Below are positions 8,852-17,364 of a stretch of 64,000 nucleotides of DNA, piece by piece. The notes beneath the pieces were generated by a model. The model had not been told where the DNA came from. It saw nothing but the letters and a program-made list of their open reading frames with translations, and did no database searches. Position 1 is the stretch's first letter, and each line of letters opens with the position of its first letter. Origin of the DNA: Arminella tubonensis (GTDB lineage Bacteria; Pseudomonadota; Alphaproteobacteria; Rhizobiales; Rhizobiaceae); contig NZ_PCDP01000059.1 of the NCBI RefSeq assembly GCF_003240585.1, positions 1 to 64,000 on the forward strand, written 5' to 3'. A program made the position numbers and the translations under genes.

Positions 8852-11119
8852 TCAGAGCGGAATATTGTGGCTCTCGGCAAACTCGACAAGGATTTCGCGC
8901 ATCGATCTCGTCGAATGCGTATCGTCGAGCGCCTCTTCCATGACCTTGGAGAGCGCACCGACATCGAGCCCGAGCAGCATCGCCTTGACCGGGCCGATCG
9001 AGGCCGGCGACATCGACACCGAACGAAACCCGATGCCCATCAGCGCCATCGAGGAGATCGTCTTACCCGCCAGCTCGCCGCAGAGCGTCACCGGCGTCTT
9101 GTTTCTGGCGCCCGCCCGGACAATGTCGCGCAGGATGCGAAGGAACGGCCGGCCGAGCACGTCGAAGCGGTCGGAAACGCGGGCATTTCCCCGGTCGACC
9201 GCCATCGAGAACTGGAAGAGGTCGTTCGAGCCGACCGAGACGAAGTCGACCGCATCCATCAGCTCGTCGAGCTGCCACAACAGCGCCGGCACTTCCAGCA
9301 TCGCGCCGAACTGCAGCTTGCGCGGCAGCGCATGGCCGAAGCGCGAGAGATGCTGCACTTCCTTCTGCAGCAGCTCGCGCACCGCCTTGATCTCGGAAAC
9401 CTCCGTGACCATCGGCACCATCATCTTCAATTCGCCATCCGCCGACGCCTTGAGCATGGCGCGAAGCTGCGTCCGTAGCAGCCCCGGTCGATCGAGCGAC
9501 AGCCGGATGGCCCGCCATCCGAGCGCCGGGTTCTCTTCCTCATGCCCCCTGAAATACGGCACCACCTTGTCGCCACCGATATCGAGCGTGCGGAAAGTGA
9601 CGACGCGCCCGCCCGCCTGCTTTATGACATTGCGGTAGAAACTCTCCTGCTCCTCGGACTTCGGCATGGTCGAAGCGATCATGAACTGCAGCTCGGTGCG
9701 GAAGAGGCCGATGCCCTCCGCGCCGGATTCGGCAAGTTGCGGCAGGTCGACCAGCAGCCCGGCGTTCATCAGCAGCGAAATGCGCTGCCCGTCCTTGGTG
9801 ACCGGCTCGACCGAGCGCAGCGCCCGGAATTGCTCCTGCCGACGGGCGCGAAACCGCACCTTCTCTTCATAGGAGCGCTGGTGATCCGCCATCGGCCGCA
9901 GGTGCACGTGCCCCTCGTCCCCGTCGATGATGACTGAATCGCCGTTTTCCGCCAGCGCCACGACGCCCGCCGCCTGGCCGACGACAGGAATACCCATCGC
10001 CCGCGCCACGATGACCACATGGCTGGTGACTGCACCCTCTTCGAGCACGAGCCCGCGAATATTGGCGCGCGGATAATCGAGCAGTTCGGCGGCGCCCATG
10101 GCGCGCGCAAAGATCACCGCGTCGTTCGGAAAGCCCTCGGCCGCGGTTTTCGCGGTATAGCCGGTCAGCTGGCGCAGCAATCGATTGGCCAGATCCTCGA
10201 AATCATGCATCCGCTCGCGAAGATAAGGATCGGTCAGGCGCATCATCCGCGCCTTGGTGTCGCTCTGCACCTTTTCGACGGCAGCTTCCGCCGTCAGGCC
10301 GTTGCGCACCGCTTCTTCAAGCTTGCGCACCCAGCCCTGGTCGTGGGCAAACATGCGGTAGGTCTCGAGAACGTCGCGATGCTCGCCCTCCATCGACACG
10401 TCGCGGCGCGACAGCATGTCGTCGATAGATATCCGCAGGCTCCCGAGCGCATCGGCGAGGCGCCGGATTTCCTTCTCGGTATCCTCGTTCAGAAGATTGG
10501 TGACGACGATGCGCGGCTCGTGCAGCACGACATAGCCGAGACCCACGCCGTCATTGTAGCTGTCGCCGTCGATGGTGACGGATCGGGTAAGATCGAGCTC
10601 GAGGCCCGGCTTCGTGAGCTTCTTCAGTTCGCCGGTGGCGATCATCTCGGCAAGTACCATTGCCGTCGTCTCGAGCGCCTCGAGCTCCTCGTCGCGATAG
10701 GTCCGGCTGGCCTTGTTCTGCACGACCAGAACGCCAAGCGAGCGCCCGGCCCGAAGAATCGGCACGCCGAGGAAGGAATGGAAAATCTCTTCGCCCGTTT
10801 CAGGCAGGTAGCGGAAAGCGGGATGCGACTGCGCATCGGACAGATTGAGCGGCTGGGCGGACGCGGCGATGGTGCCGACAAGGCCCTGCCCCATCTTCAA
10901 TTGCGCAAGGTGGACGGCGTCCTTGTTCAAGCCCTCGGTGGCGTAGAGTTCGAGCACGCCGTCGGCGCGCAGCACGTAGGTCGAGCACACTTCCGCGACC
11001 ATGTTGCTGGCGATCTGGCGAACGATCCGGTCAAGGCGCTCCTGCGGCTCGAGCGGCTCCGCCATCAGTTCGCGCAGCCGCTTGAGCAGAACGCGTGGAC
11101 CGCCGGATAGGTCTCTCAT
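8852..11119 (-). CDS. ptsP: PEP-protein phosphotransferase EI-Ntr (PtsP)
   Basis: A 755-residue enzyme I of the nitrogen phosphotransferase system, which passes phosphate from phosphoenolpyruvate to NPr. Seen: an N-terminal GAF domain (about residues 15-160), the PEP-utilising N-terminal domain, the swivelling phosphohistidine domain with EEGAVTSHVVI (the His is the phosphorylated residue) and the C-terminal TIM-barrel PEP-binding domain with the VGSNDLFQF signature. The GAF domain distinguishes it from sugar-PTS enzyme I. In rhizobia this pathway links carbon/nitrogen status to transport and polymer storage. Confidence 0.95.
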   Translation of the reverse strand: MRDLSGGPRVLLKRLRELMAEPLEPQERLDRIVRQIASNMVAEVCSTYVLRADGVLELYATEGLNKDAVHLAQLKMGQGLVGTIAASAQPLNLSDAQSHPAFRYLPETGEEIFHSFLGVPILRAGRSLGVLVVQNKASRTYRDEELEALETTAMVLAEMIATGELKKLTKPGLELDLTRSVTIDGDSYNDGVGLGYVVLHEPRIVVTNLLNEDTEKEIRRLADALGSLRISIDDMLSRRDVSMEGEHRDVLETYRMFAHDQGWVRKLEEAVRNGLTAEAAVEKVQSDTKARMMRLTDPYLRERMHDFEDLANRLLRQLTGYTAKTAAEGFPNDAVIFARAMGAAELLDYPRANIRGLVLEEGAVTSHVVIVARAMGIPVVGQAAGVVALAENGDSVIIDGDEGHVHLRPMADHQRSYEEKVRFRARRQEQFRALRSVEPVTKDGQRISLLMNAGLLVDLPQLAESGAEGIGLFRTELQFMIASTMPKSEEQESFYRNVIKQAGGRVVTFRTLDIGGDKVVPYFRGHEEENPALGWRAIRLSLDRPGLLRTQLRAMLKASADGELKMMVPMVTEVSEIKAVRELLQKEVQHLSRFGHALPRKLQFGAMLEVPALLWQLDELMDAVDFVSVGSNDLFQFSMAVDRGNARVSDRFDVLGRPFLRILRDIVRAGARNKTPVTLCGELAGKTISSMALMGIGFRSVSMSPASIGPVKAMLLGLDVGALSKVMEEALDDTHSTRSMREILVEFAESHNIPL

Positions 11120-11208
11120 TGCGTCACTACTCCCGAAATCAAGAAATCACGCCGGAGTGGGCAGGCCGAAACGATTGCCCGTTACGGTCTACATCGCCCG
11201 ATGCTTAT

Positions 11209-12462
11209 TCAACTCTTATCCAGACCGTAGCAGGAATGCAAAGTCCTGACTGCGAGTTCAGCATAAGCACCGTCGATAAGAATGGAAATCTTGATTTCCG
11301 AGGTGGTGATAGCTTTGATGTTGATGCCTTTTTCAGCAAGTGCACGGAAAGCGCTCGCAGCAACGCCGGCATGCGAACGCATCCCGATGCCGATGACGGA
11401 GACTTTGACCAGGCCCGATTCGTGCTGGATGACATCGTAGCCGATACCGCCCTTGTGCTCCGACAGCACCCGGATCGCCTTTTCGACGTCACCCGACGGC
11501 ACGGTGAAGGTCATGTCGGTCTTCGACCCGTCCTCGGAGATGTTCTGGACGATCATGTCGACATTGATGTGGTTCTCGGCGAGCGGTCCGAAGATCGCAG
11601 CCGATACACCCGGCCGGTCCGCCAGGCGCCGGAGCGATATCTGGGCTTCATCCTTGGCATAGGCGATGCCGGTGACTACTTCCTGTTCCACGATTTCTTC
11701 CTCGTCACAAATCAGCGTTCCGGGCGGGTTCAAGAGGTCGCCCATGCCCGGCGCATCGGGGTCCTCGAATGATGAGCGCACGAAGGTGCGGACCTTGAAG
11801 ACCATGGCAAGCTCGACCGAGCGCACCTGCAATACCTTGGCTCCGAGCGATGCCATTTCAAGCATTTCCTCGAAAGCGATTTTCTTCAGGCGCCGCGCCT
11901 TGGGCTCGATGCGCGGATCGGTCGTGTAGACGCCGTCGACATCGGTATAGATGTCGCAGCGATCGGCCTTGACGGCAGCAGCAATAGCCACCGCCGAAGT
12001 ATCGGAACCACCACGCCCAAGCGTCGAAATCCGGTTATCAGGCCCGAGACCTTGAAAGCCGGCAACGACGGCAACCTGCCCCTCGCCCATCCGGCGGACG
12101 ATCTCGTCGCCGTTGATCTCGAGGATGCGTGCCGCCCCATGGGCATTGTCGGTCTTGATCGGAATCTGCCAGCCCTGCCACGACCGCGCATTGATGCCGA
12201 GATGCTGCAGCGCAATCGCGAGCAGCCCCGAAGTCACCTGCTCGCCCGACGCAACGACGCTGTCATATTCACGCGCATCGTGCATCGGCGAGGCGTCGCG
12301 GGTCCAGCTGACGAGCTCGTTGGTCTTGCCGGACATTGCGGAAACGACGACCGCGACTTCATGGCCGGCATCGACCTCGCGTTTTACATGGCGGGCGACG
12401 TTGCGAATGCGGTCCATGTCTGCGACGGACGTGCCGCCGAATTTCATCACAATGCGTGCCAT
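11209..12462 (-). CDS. lysC: Aspartate kinase
   Basis: A 417-residue aspartokinase catalysing the first step of the lysine, threonine and methionine pathways. Seen: N-terminal KFGGTSVAD nucleotide/substrate motif, the GRGGSDTSAVA loop, and two C-terminal ACT regulatory domains at about 260-410. It lacks a homoserine dehydrogenase fusion, as is usual outside gamma-proteobacteria. It is followed by ptsP 89 bases downstream and faces away from the ubiG side. lysA, the last lysine-pathway step, is at 48480. Confidence 0.96.
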   Translation of the reverse strand: MARIVMKFGGTSVADMDRIRNVARHVKREVDAGHEVAVVVSAMSGKTNELVSWTRDASPMHDAREYDSVVASGEQVTSGLLAIALQHLGINARSWQGWQIPIKTDNAHGAARILEINGDEIVRRMGEGQVAVVAGFQGLGPDNRISTLGRGGSDTSAVAIAAAVKADRCDIYTDVDGVYTTDPRIEPKARRLKKIAFEEMLEMASLGAKVLQVRSVELAMVFKVRTFVRSSFEDPDAPGMGDLLNPPGTLICDEEEIVEQEVVTGIAYAKDEAQISLRRLADRPGVSAAIFGPLAENHINVDMIVQNISEDGSKTDMTFTVPSGDVEKAIRVLSEHKGGIGYDVIQHESGLVKVSVIGIGMRSHAGVAASAFRALAEKGINIKAITTSEIKISILIDGAYAELAVRTLHSCYGLDKS

Positions 12463-12693
12463 TAGCCTCTACCGGTACCCATGCTGGATGCTTCTTGCCC
12501 GAAGCGCCCGAAAACCTTATCGCTCGGTCTGCGTCGAGGCCGTGAAAACCATGGCTTTCACCATGCCCAAACATCCCGAAAACCAAAACGCCAATTTGCG
12601 GCGTCTCATAGCGAGTTTGTGAAGGCGAGGCAATGGGGATGCTGGCTGCCGTGCCCCTCCCAACGGGCTGTTCCGGTTCAGCCATTCGACCCT

Positions 12694-12772
12694 CGCCTGG
12701 AGACGCCCCTCTGTCGGCCCGGCCGACATCTCCCCCACAAGGGGGGAGATCAATCTGACGAGGGCGCGGCAT
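12694..12772 (+). repeat. Rhizobial intergenic palindromic repeat, copy 1
   Basis: A 79-base unit with a hairpin CTCCCCC-ACAA-GGGGGGAG and a second palindrome TCGGCCCGGCCGA. It agrees with 12879-12957 at all but about five positions. Sequences of this type are scattered between genes in many rhizobial genomes. Confidence 0.8.
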
Positions 12773-12878
12773 CTGCCCCTTCTCCCCTCGGGGAGAAGTG
12801 CCGAGCACAGCGAGGCGATGAGGGGGCGGCACGGCGAGAGGCGCTTTGTTGAGATTCTGCGTTGATTAAGATAGCTCA

Positions 12879-12957
12879 CGCCTGGAGACCCCCCTCTGTC
12901 GGCCGGGCCGACATCTCCCCCACAAGGGGGGAGATCAATATGCCGAGGGCGCGGCAT
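12879..12957 (+). repeat. Rhizobial intergenic palindromic repeat, copy 2
   Basis: Direct copy of 12694-12772 at an offset of 185 bases. Its differences include TCGGCCGGGCCGA in place of TCGGCCCGGCCGA, a change at the palindrome centre that preserves the stem. Confidence 0.8.
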
Positions 12958-12959
12958 CC

Positions 12960-13011
12960 TCCAATCTCCCCACCCGTGGGGGAGATGTCAGCGCAGCTGA
13001 CAGAGGAGGGC
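12960..13011 (-). repeat. Rhizobial intergenic palindromic repeat, inverted partial copy
   Basis: On the minus strand this segment reads CCTCTGTCAGCTGCGCTGAC then ATCTCCCCCAC, matching the core of the two preceding repeats but in the opposite orientation, with a different GTCAGCTGCGCTGAC palindrome. Confidence 0.7.
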
Positions 13012-13476
13012 GTTGTGGCTCCGTCCGTCAATCTTTTCAAGGGAATCACATCGCCGTTTTCCCCGCTCCCTCCGCCCGTGCCTATACTCTCCGCGTTCCA
13101 CCCTCGGATACACCGGTCTGCGTTGCCGGCGAGGTGGGGCCGGTGCTTTCTGGGGTGGCCTTGACGCGGGGCGCTTCAGGATGGGTCCGCAGAAAACGAT
13201 CCCCTCCCGCCTGAAACAGGGCGGGGCGTGCCCTGCATTGGCACATACGGGATGGCGACAACCGCGCCATCTCCCAGAGGATCTGCAGTTGCGGATAAAA
13301 ACCACCGAACGGGGCACATCGAGTGTCACTTAAACTATTCAACACCCAGGGCATTCGATGTGTCCCGGCCGATCTCATTCTCTTCAAACACGGATGGATT
13401 CCATCGCGTGGCCGAAAGTCGGTGCGCAAACGGGGGACGAGTCTCTCACCCAGGACAAACCACAGGGAACAAGGCG

Positions 13477-13881
13477 ATGAGCAAGACGACCCCCAATATT
13501 GATTTTAGCGCCTACGAGAAAGAGCGAGCCGCCCATCATGAGGCGCGCTGCCGTGTCGCGGCCACCATGCTTCTCACACCCTACTTCGCATGCCGGATCC
13601 GCAAATGCAGGCGTGATGGCAAATGTACCGGGCCGGCCATCCCCTCCGAGCGGCAGATGGGCCATGTGCGTGCCCAACAGGCTCTCGGTCTTTCCGGCCG
13701 TGCCTGTGTCAATCTTCCCCTCTGCATCATTCTCGGCGACGATCGACTGTTTGCGGCCTTCCAGGCGGAGATCAAGAGGATCTCCGAAATGCGCGAAGGG
13801 CGGCCCTTGAAAGGGGTGCATTTCGACCGCGCCGTCAAGGCGAGGACCTGGACATTAGCCGCGGTTGTTCCCGCCCCTTGA
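13477..13881 (+). CDS. Hypothetical protein, Cys/Arg-rich
   Basis: A 134-residue protein that I do not recognise. The start at 13477 (MSKTTPNIDFSAYEKER) follows AGGGAACAAGG; in-frame codons further upstream look non-coding. It has a basic segment with spaced cysteines (CRIRKCRRDGKC, about residues 37-48) that could bind metal or nucleic acid, then CVNLPLCIILGDDRLFAAF. No signal peptide. It lies 52 bases before ubiG on the same strand, so it may share its transcript. Codon use is consistent with a real gene, but the family is unknown to me. Confidence 0.6.
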   Translation: MSKTTPNIDFSAYEKERAAHHEARCRVAATMLLTPYFACRIRKCRRDGKCTGPAIPSERQMGHVRAQQALGLSGRACVNLPLCIILGDDRLFAAFQAEIKRISEMREGRPLKGVHFDRAVKARTWTLAAVVPAP

Positions 13882-13933
13882 CTTCCTCGCCCGATCGTCC
13901 GACTTCAATCGTCACTAGACAAGGAGCCAGACC

Positions 13934-14713
13934 ATGAGCGAACCGGCGGGGATACCAAAGGCCAAAGCCCCAGATCAGGCAAAGACTACCGTCGACCAGG
14001 GCGAAGTGGATCGCTTTTCCGCGATGGCAGCCGAATGGTGGAGCCCGACGGGAAAATTCAAGCCGCTGCACAAGTTCAACCCGGTCCGCCTTGCCTATAT
14101 CCGCGATCGCGTCGCCGAAAACTTTGGCCGCGACGCCAGGTCGCCCCGGCCGCTCGAAGGCTTGCGCGTGCTCGATATCGGCTGCGGCGGCGGCCTCCTG
14201 TCGGAGCCGATTGCCCGAATGGGAGCCGAGGTCGTCGGCGCCGACCCGTCGGAGAAAAACATCGGCATCGCCTCGACGCACGCCAAAGCGTCAGGCATCA
14301 CGGTCGACTATCGCGCCGTCACCGCCGAGCAGCTGGCAGAAGCCGGTGAAACCTTCGATATCGTCCTCAACATGGAAGTCGTCGAGCATGTCGCCGATGT
14401 CGAATTCTTCCTTGCGACCTGCGCAAAGATGGTGCGCCCCGGCGGGCTGATGTTCGTCGCCACCATCAACCGCACGATGAAGGCGGCGGCACTTGCGATC
14501 TTCGCTGCGGAAAACGTCCTGCGCTGGCTGCCGCGCGGCACCCATCAATATGAAAAGCTGGTGCGCCCGGAAGAGATCGAAAAGCCGCTCGTATCAGGCG
14601 GCATGGAAATCATCGCCCGCACCGGCGTCTTCTTCAATCCGCTGCACAACCAGTGGCATTTGTCGAAAGACATGGACGTGAACTACATGATGGTGGCCAA
14701 GCGGGACGTGTGA
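13934..14713 (+). CDS. ubiG: 3-demethylubiquinone-9 3-O-methyltransferase
   Basis: A 259-residue SAM-dependent enzyme that carries out both O-methylations of ubiquinone synthesis. Seen: DQGEVDRFSAMAAEWW near the N-terminus, typical of UbiG, SAM motif LDIGCGGGLLSEPIARMG at about residues 80-97 and NMEVVEHVADV. AAGGAG lies eight bases before the ATG. It is divergent from lysC across the repeat region, an arrangement known from Rhizobiales. Confidence 0.95.
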   Translation: MSEPAGIPKAKAPDQAKTTVDQGEVDRFSAMAAEWWSPTGKFKPLHKFNPVRLAYIRDRVAENFGRDARSPRPLEGLRVLDIGCGGGLLSEPIARMGAEVVGADPSEKNIGIASTHAKASGITVDYRAVTAEQLAEAGETFDIVLNMEVVEHVADVEFFLATCAKMVRPGGLMFVATINRTMKAAALAIFAAENVLRWLPRGTHQYEKLVRPEEIEKPLVSGGMEIIARTGVFFNPLHNQWHLSKDMDVNYMMVAKRDV

Positions 14714-14759
14714 AGCAGTCGATAAATCCCCCGCCCGTGGGGTCGTGCTACATTTCAGG

Positions 14760-14789
14760 CGACGGGATATGATTGAGAATATCCCGTCG
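14760..14789. terminator. Hairpin between convergent ubiG and DUF1178 genes
   Basis: A perfect 11-base stem CGACGGGATAT/ATATCCCGTCG with an eight-base loop, 47 bases after ubiG and 110 bases after the leftward DUF1178 gene. It has no U tract, so its role as a bidirectional terminator is inferred from position. Confidence 0.55.
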
Positions 14790-14899
14790 GCGTAACGCTG
14801 CTGCCAGCGGGCTATTTGAAGGTGAAGGCCAAGTGGGGCTTCGTCACGTAAATATTCATGCCGCGCTGACCGGCCAAGCCCCGTCGGGCGCCGCCCATA

Positions 14900-15328
14900 T
14901 CAGTTCACGTCATCCGGCAGCGTTGGAATTGCTGCGATTTCAATGCCTTCGTCGATCAGGGCACGAGCCTCGGTCGGCGTGGCCTGTCCGATAATCCCGC
15001 GAGCGTCGGCTTCGCCATAGTGGATCTTGCGAGCCTCTTCCGGAAATTTCGTGCCGACATCCTCGGCGTTGGCCTTGATGGCGGCAACAGCCTCCTTGAA
15101 CTTGGCGATCGTTTCCTTCTGCGCCGCGTCCATCGCAAGCGTCTGCAGCTCCTGCTTCTTGCGGGCCGTGGAAACAGACGGCGTCATCAGCATCTTGGAG
15201 ATAGCCGACGAACCGCAGACGGGACAGGTCAGAAAGCCGCTCTCGACCTGGCGGCCGAAATCAGCGCTCTCGGAAAACCATCCTTCGAACTCATGGGCAT
15301 TGTCACAGCTCAATGCGTAACGGATCAC
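14900..15328 (-). CDS. DUF1178 family protein
   Basis: A 142-residue protein of unknown function widespread in alphaproteobacteria. The N-terminal third looks like a zinc ribbon: a Cys-X2-Asn-X2-His element (CDNAHEFEGWF) followed by TCPVCGS at about residues 33-39. The rest is helical and charged. Its start overlaps the stop of the preceding nitrilase-like gene (ATGA), so it is the last gene of the comF-grxC-nitrilase unit. Confidence 0.85.
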   Translation of the reverse strand: MIRYALSCDNAHEFEGWFSESADFGRQVESGFLTCPVCGSSAISKMLMTPSVSTARKKQELQTLAMDAAQKETIAKFKEAVAAIKANAEDVGTKFPEEARKIHYGEADARGIIGQATPTEARALIDEGIEIAAIPTLPDDVN

Positions 15329-16182
15329 GCGGCAACGCCTCCAGACGCCGGGGCCGCGATCTTTTCCAGCGAGAATTCGCGGGCATTTTTCAGATTGGGT
15401 ATCTTGTCGTGGGCAGCCTTCACCGCCGAGATGTCGATCTCTGCCACGACGACAGCTTCACCGGTGCCGCCGGCCGATGCCAGCACCTTGCCCCAGGGAT
15501 CGATGATCATCGAATGGCCAAAGGTCTCGCGCCCATCCTCGTGAACGCCGGCCTGCGCCGCCGCGATGACGAAAAGGCCGTTTTCGATGGCGCGCGCCCG
15601 CAGGAGAATCTCCCAGTGCGCCTCGCCGGTCTGCTTCGTGAACGCTGCGGGAACGGTCATCACCTCAGCACCGGCAACCGCCTGGGCGCGGAACAACTGT
15701 GGAAAACGCACGTCGTAGCAGATCGAGAAACCCAGCTCGGCAAAGGGCAGCGAGGCGATGCGCGCCTCCGAGCCCGGACGATAGACGGCGCTCTCCCGCC
15801 AGCTCTCGCCATTGTCGAGATCGACGTCGAACATGTGGATCTTGTCGTAGCGGTTGACGAGCACGCCGTCCGGTCCGAACAGGAAGCCGCGATTGGCGAT
15901 CTTGCCGTCATCGAGCGCGATCGCCGTCGATCCGATATGCAGGAAGATGCCGAGCTCCCGGGCAAGGTCCGCCGCGGTCTTGACGATGATGTCGTTGGCC
16001 TCGTCCCGGAGAACTGCCCGCAGGCCGGGTCGATCCCTCTGGACCGCACCGGTCATCTCTGGCGTCTGCACATAGACCGCACCCTGGGCCGCAGCCTCGC
16101 CGACGAGGCGAACCATATCGGCGGCGTTCCTTTCGGGGTCGACGCCGGAGCACATCTGGATTGCGGCTGCCTTGAAGGTCAT
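15325..16182 (-). CDS. Carbon-nitrogen hydrolase (Nit/omega-amidase type)
   Basis: A 285-residue nitrilase-superfamily enzyme. The E-K-C triad is visible: Glu in QTPEMTG, Lys in NRYDKIHMFDVD and Cys in FSICYDVRFPQLF. This is closest to the Nit1/Nit2 group, which hydrolyses deaminated glutathione or alpha-keto acid amides; placement next to glutaredoxin fits a glutathione repair role, but that is inference. It begins nine bases after grxC and overlaps the DUF1178 gene. Confidence 0.88.
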   Translation of the reverse strand: MTFKAAAIQMCSGVDPERNAADMVRLVGEAAAQGAVYVQTPEMTGAVQRDRPGLRAVLRDEANDIIVKTAADLARELGIFLHIGSTAIALDDGKIANRGFLFGPDGVLVNRYDKIHMFDVDLDNGESWRESAVYRPGSEARIASLPFAELGFSICYDVRFPQLFRAQAVAGAEVMTVPAAFTKQTGEAHWEILLRARAIENGLFVIAAAQAGVHEDGRETFGHSMIIDPWGKVLASAGGTGEAVVVAEIDISAVKAAHDKIPNLKNAREFSLEKIAAPASGGVAA

Positions 16183-16191
16183 GATCGCTCC

Positions 16192-16449
16192 TCAGTTCGC
16201 CAGCATCGGGTCGAGCTTGCCGGCCCGATCGAGCGCATGCAGCTCGTCGCAGCCGCCGACATGTTGTTCATTGATGAATATCTGCGGAAAAGTCGCGCGG
16301 CCATGGGCTTTGCCGATCATCTCCTGGCGCATGTCTGGAGAGTAGGTCGCATTGTGTTCGACAAACTCGACGCCCTTCGATTGAAGAAGAGCCTTCGCAC
16401 GGGCGCAATAACCGCAGAATTCACGCGTATAGATAACGACGGATGCCAT
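16192..16449 (-). CDS. grxC: Glutaredoxin 3
   Basis: An 85-residue thioredoxin-fold oxidoreductase using glutathione. Active site EFCGYC near residues 10-15, the conserved cis-Pro in TFPQIFI and the GG(C)D motif in HVGGCDEL. The ATG at 16449 is preceded by GGAG at six bases; a TTG two codons earlier is less likely. It follows comF by 33 bases. Confidence 0.94.
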   Translation of the reverse strand: MASVVIYTREFCGYCARAKALLQSKGVEFVEHNATYSPDMRQEMIGKAHGRATFPQIFINEQHVGGCDELHALDRAGKLDPMLAN

Positions 16450-16482
16450 AATCAACTCCGAAGAGGAAAGACAGGTTTCCTG

Positions 16483-17271
16483 TCATATAAGCACGCCGAG
16501 CGCCCTTGCAAAGGTCAAAACCGTAACATCGGTGGCTCCTGCCTTCTTGAGTGCACGGGTCGCCGCAGCAACGGTCGCGCCTGTCGTGTAGACGTCGTCG
16601 ACAAGAACGATACGCCGGCCGAAGACATCGTTATCGCGGCCGCTGGCGATCGCAAAGGCACCGCGTACGTTGTTCTCGCGGGCCTTCGCGCCGAGACCGA
16701 TCTGCTGGCTCGTCCGCTTGATGCGGACAAGCGTCGAGGCAAGCAACGGTTTGCCCGACAGGTGTCCGAGATGGCGGGCAAGTTCCGCCGCCTGATTGAA
16801 CTTGCGGGAAAACAGCCGTGTCCGATGAAGCGGCACCGGAATGAGGCCATCGCAACCGGCAATGGCACCGTCGCTCGCCCGCAGCATCCAGCTCGCCATC
16901 ATCGGCGCAAGGTCGATCCTGTCGCGATATTTGAGACCATGCACGAGATCGCGGATGACGCCGTCGTGGACGGCAGCCGAGCGCAGCCGATCGAAGGGCG
17001 GCGGCTCGGCGATCGCCTCCGCACTCAATATCCCGGACCCTAGATCATGGGAAAACGGGCTGCCGAGCACCTCGCAATAGGGCCGCTCGATGAAGCGGAC
17101 GGACGACCAGCATTTCGGGCAGAGGCTGCGATGCAGGCCCGTCGAAACGCCGCATCCGGCGCAAGTGGGCGGATAGAGCAAATCGGCGAGCAGCGTCCAG
17201 GGTCGCATCAGGCCGGCCCGCAATATCGTCCGCAACGCCGACGCCGTGATTTCGGTTTTGATCATCCCCAT
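16483..17271 (-). CDS. comF: ComF family protein / phosphoribosyltransferase-like
   Basis: A 262-residue protein with an N-terminal double zinc-binding region (CAGCGVSTGLHRSLCPKCW) and a C-terminal PRTase-type domain with the PRPP loop LVDDVYTTGAT. ComF proteins are linked to DNA uptake and recombination in competent bacteria; the role in rhizobia is not established. The start at 17271 (MGMIKTE) is chosen because the protein homology begins there and the divergent methyltransferase starts 94 bases away. First gene of the comF-grxC-nitrilase-DUF1178 unit. Confidence 0.88.
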   Translation of the reverse strand: MGMIKTEITASALRTILRAGLMRPWTLLADLLYPPTCAGCGVSTGLHRSLCPKCWSSVRFIERPYCEVLGSPFSHDLGSGILSAEAIAEPPPFDRLRSAAVHDGVIRDLVHGLKYRDRIDLAPMMASWMLRASDGAIAGCDGLIPVPLHRTRLFSRKFNQAAELARHLGHLSGKPLLASTLVRIKRTSQQIGLGAKARENNVRGAFAIASGRDNDVFGRRIVLVDDVYTTGATVAAATRALKKAGATDVTVLTFARALGVLI

Positions 17272-17364
17272 ATGGTTGACATTAGCTCCTTCCTGGCGCC
17301 TTTGCGAAAGGAAAAACCGGGGCACGGAGCCGGCCCTGGAGCTTGGGAAATGCAGGAAGACGCG

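Larger units (their letters stand above)
12463..13476. other. Repeat-rich 1-kb intergenic region
   Basis: Between lysC and the next rightward gene there is about 1 kb with no convincing gene. It holds two direct copies (12694-12772, 12879-12957) and one inverted copy (12960-13011) of a palindromic repeat, plus a CTTCTCCCC/GGGGAGAAG hairpin unit at 12778-12797. The part from 13080 to 13440 has ordinary GC content and small frames on both strands, none with family resemblance; several are arginine- or proline-rich. Confidence 0.6.

Noticed and set aside
12694..13011. Possible CRISPR array
   Set aside because: The repeats are palindromic intergenic units of 79 bases with one inverted copy, unequal spacing and no cas genes.
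13082..13429. A 115-codon frame on the - strand in the repeat-rich intergenic region
   Set aside because: It has no ribosome site and a Pro/Arg/Thr-rich composition; it looks like chance translation of GC-rich repeat DNA.
14812..14898. A 28-codon frame on the - strand starting just after the DUF1178 stop
   Set aside because: It begins at a well placed ATG but has no ribosome site, no hydrophobic or charged pattern and too little length to judge.
15313..17043. A 576-codon open frame on the + strand across the nitrilase, grxC and comF genes
   Set aside because: It spans three well supported leftward genes and shows no family features.
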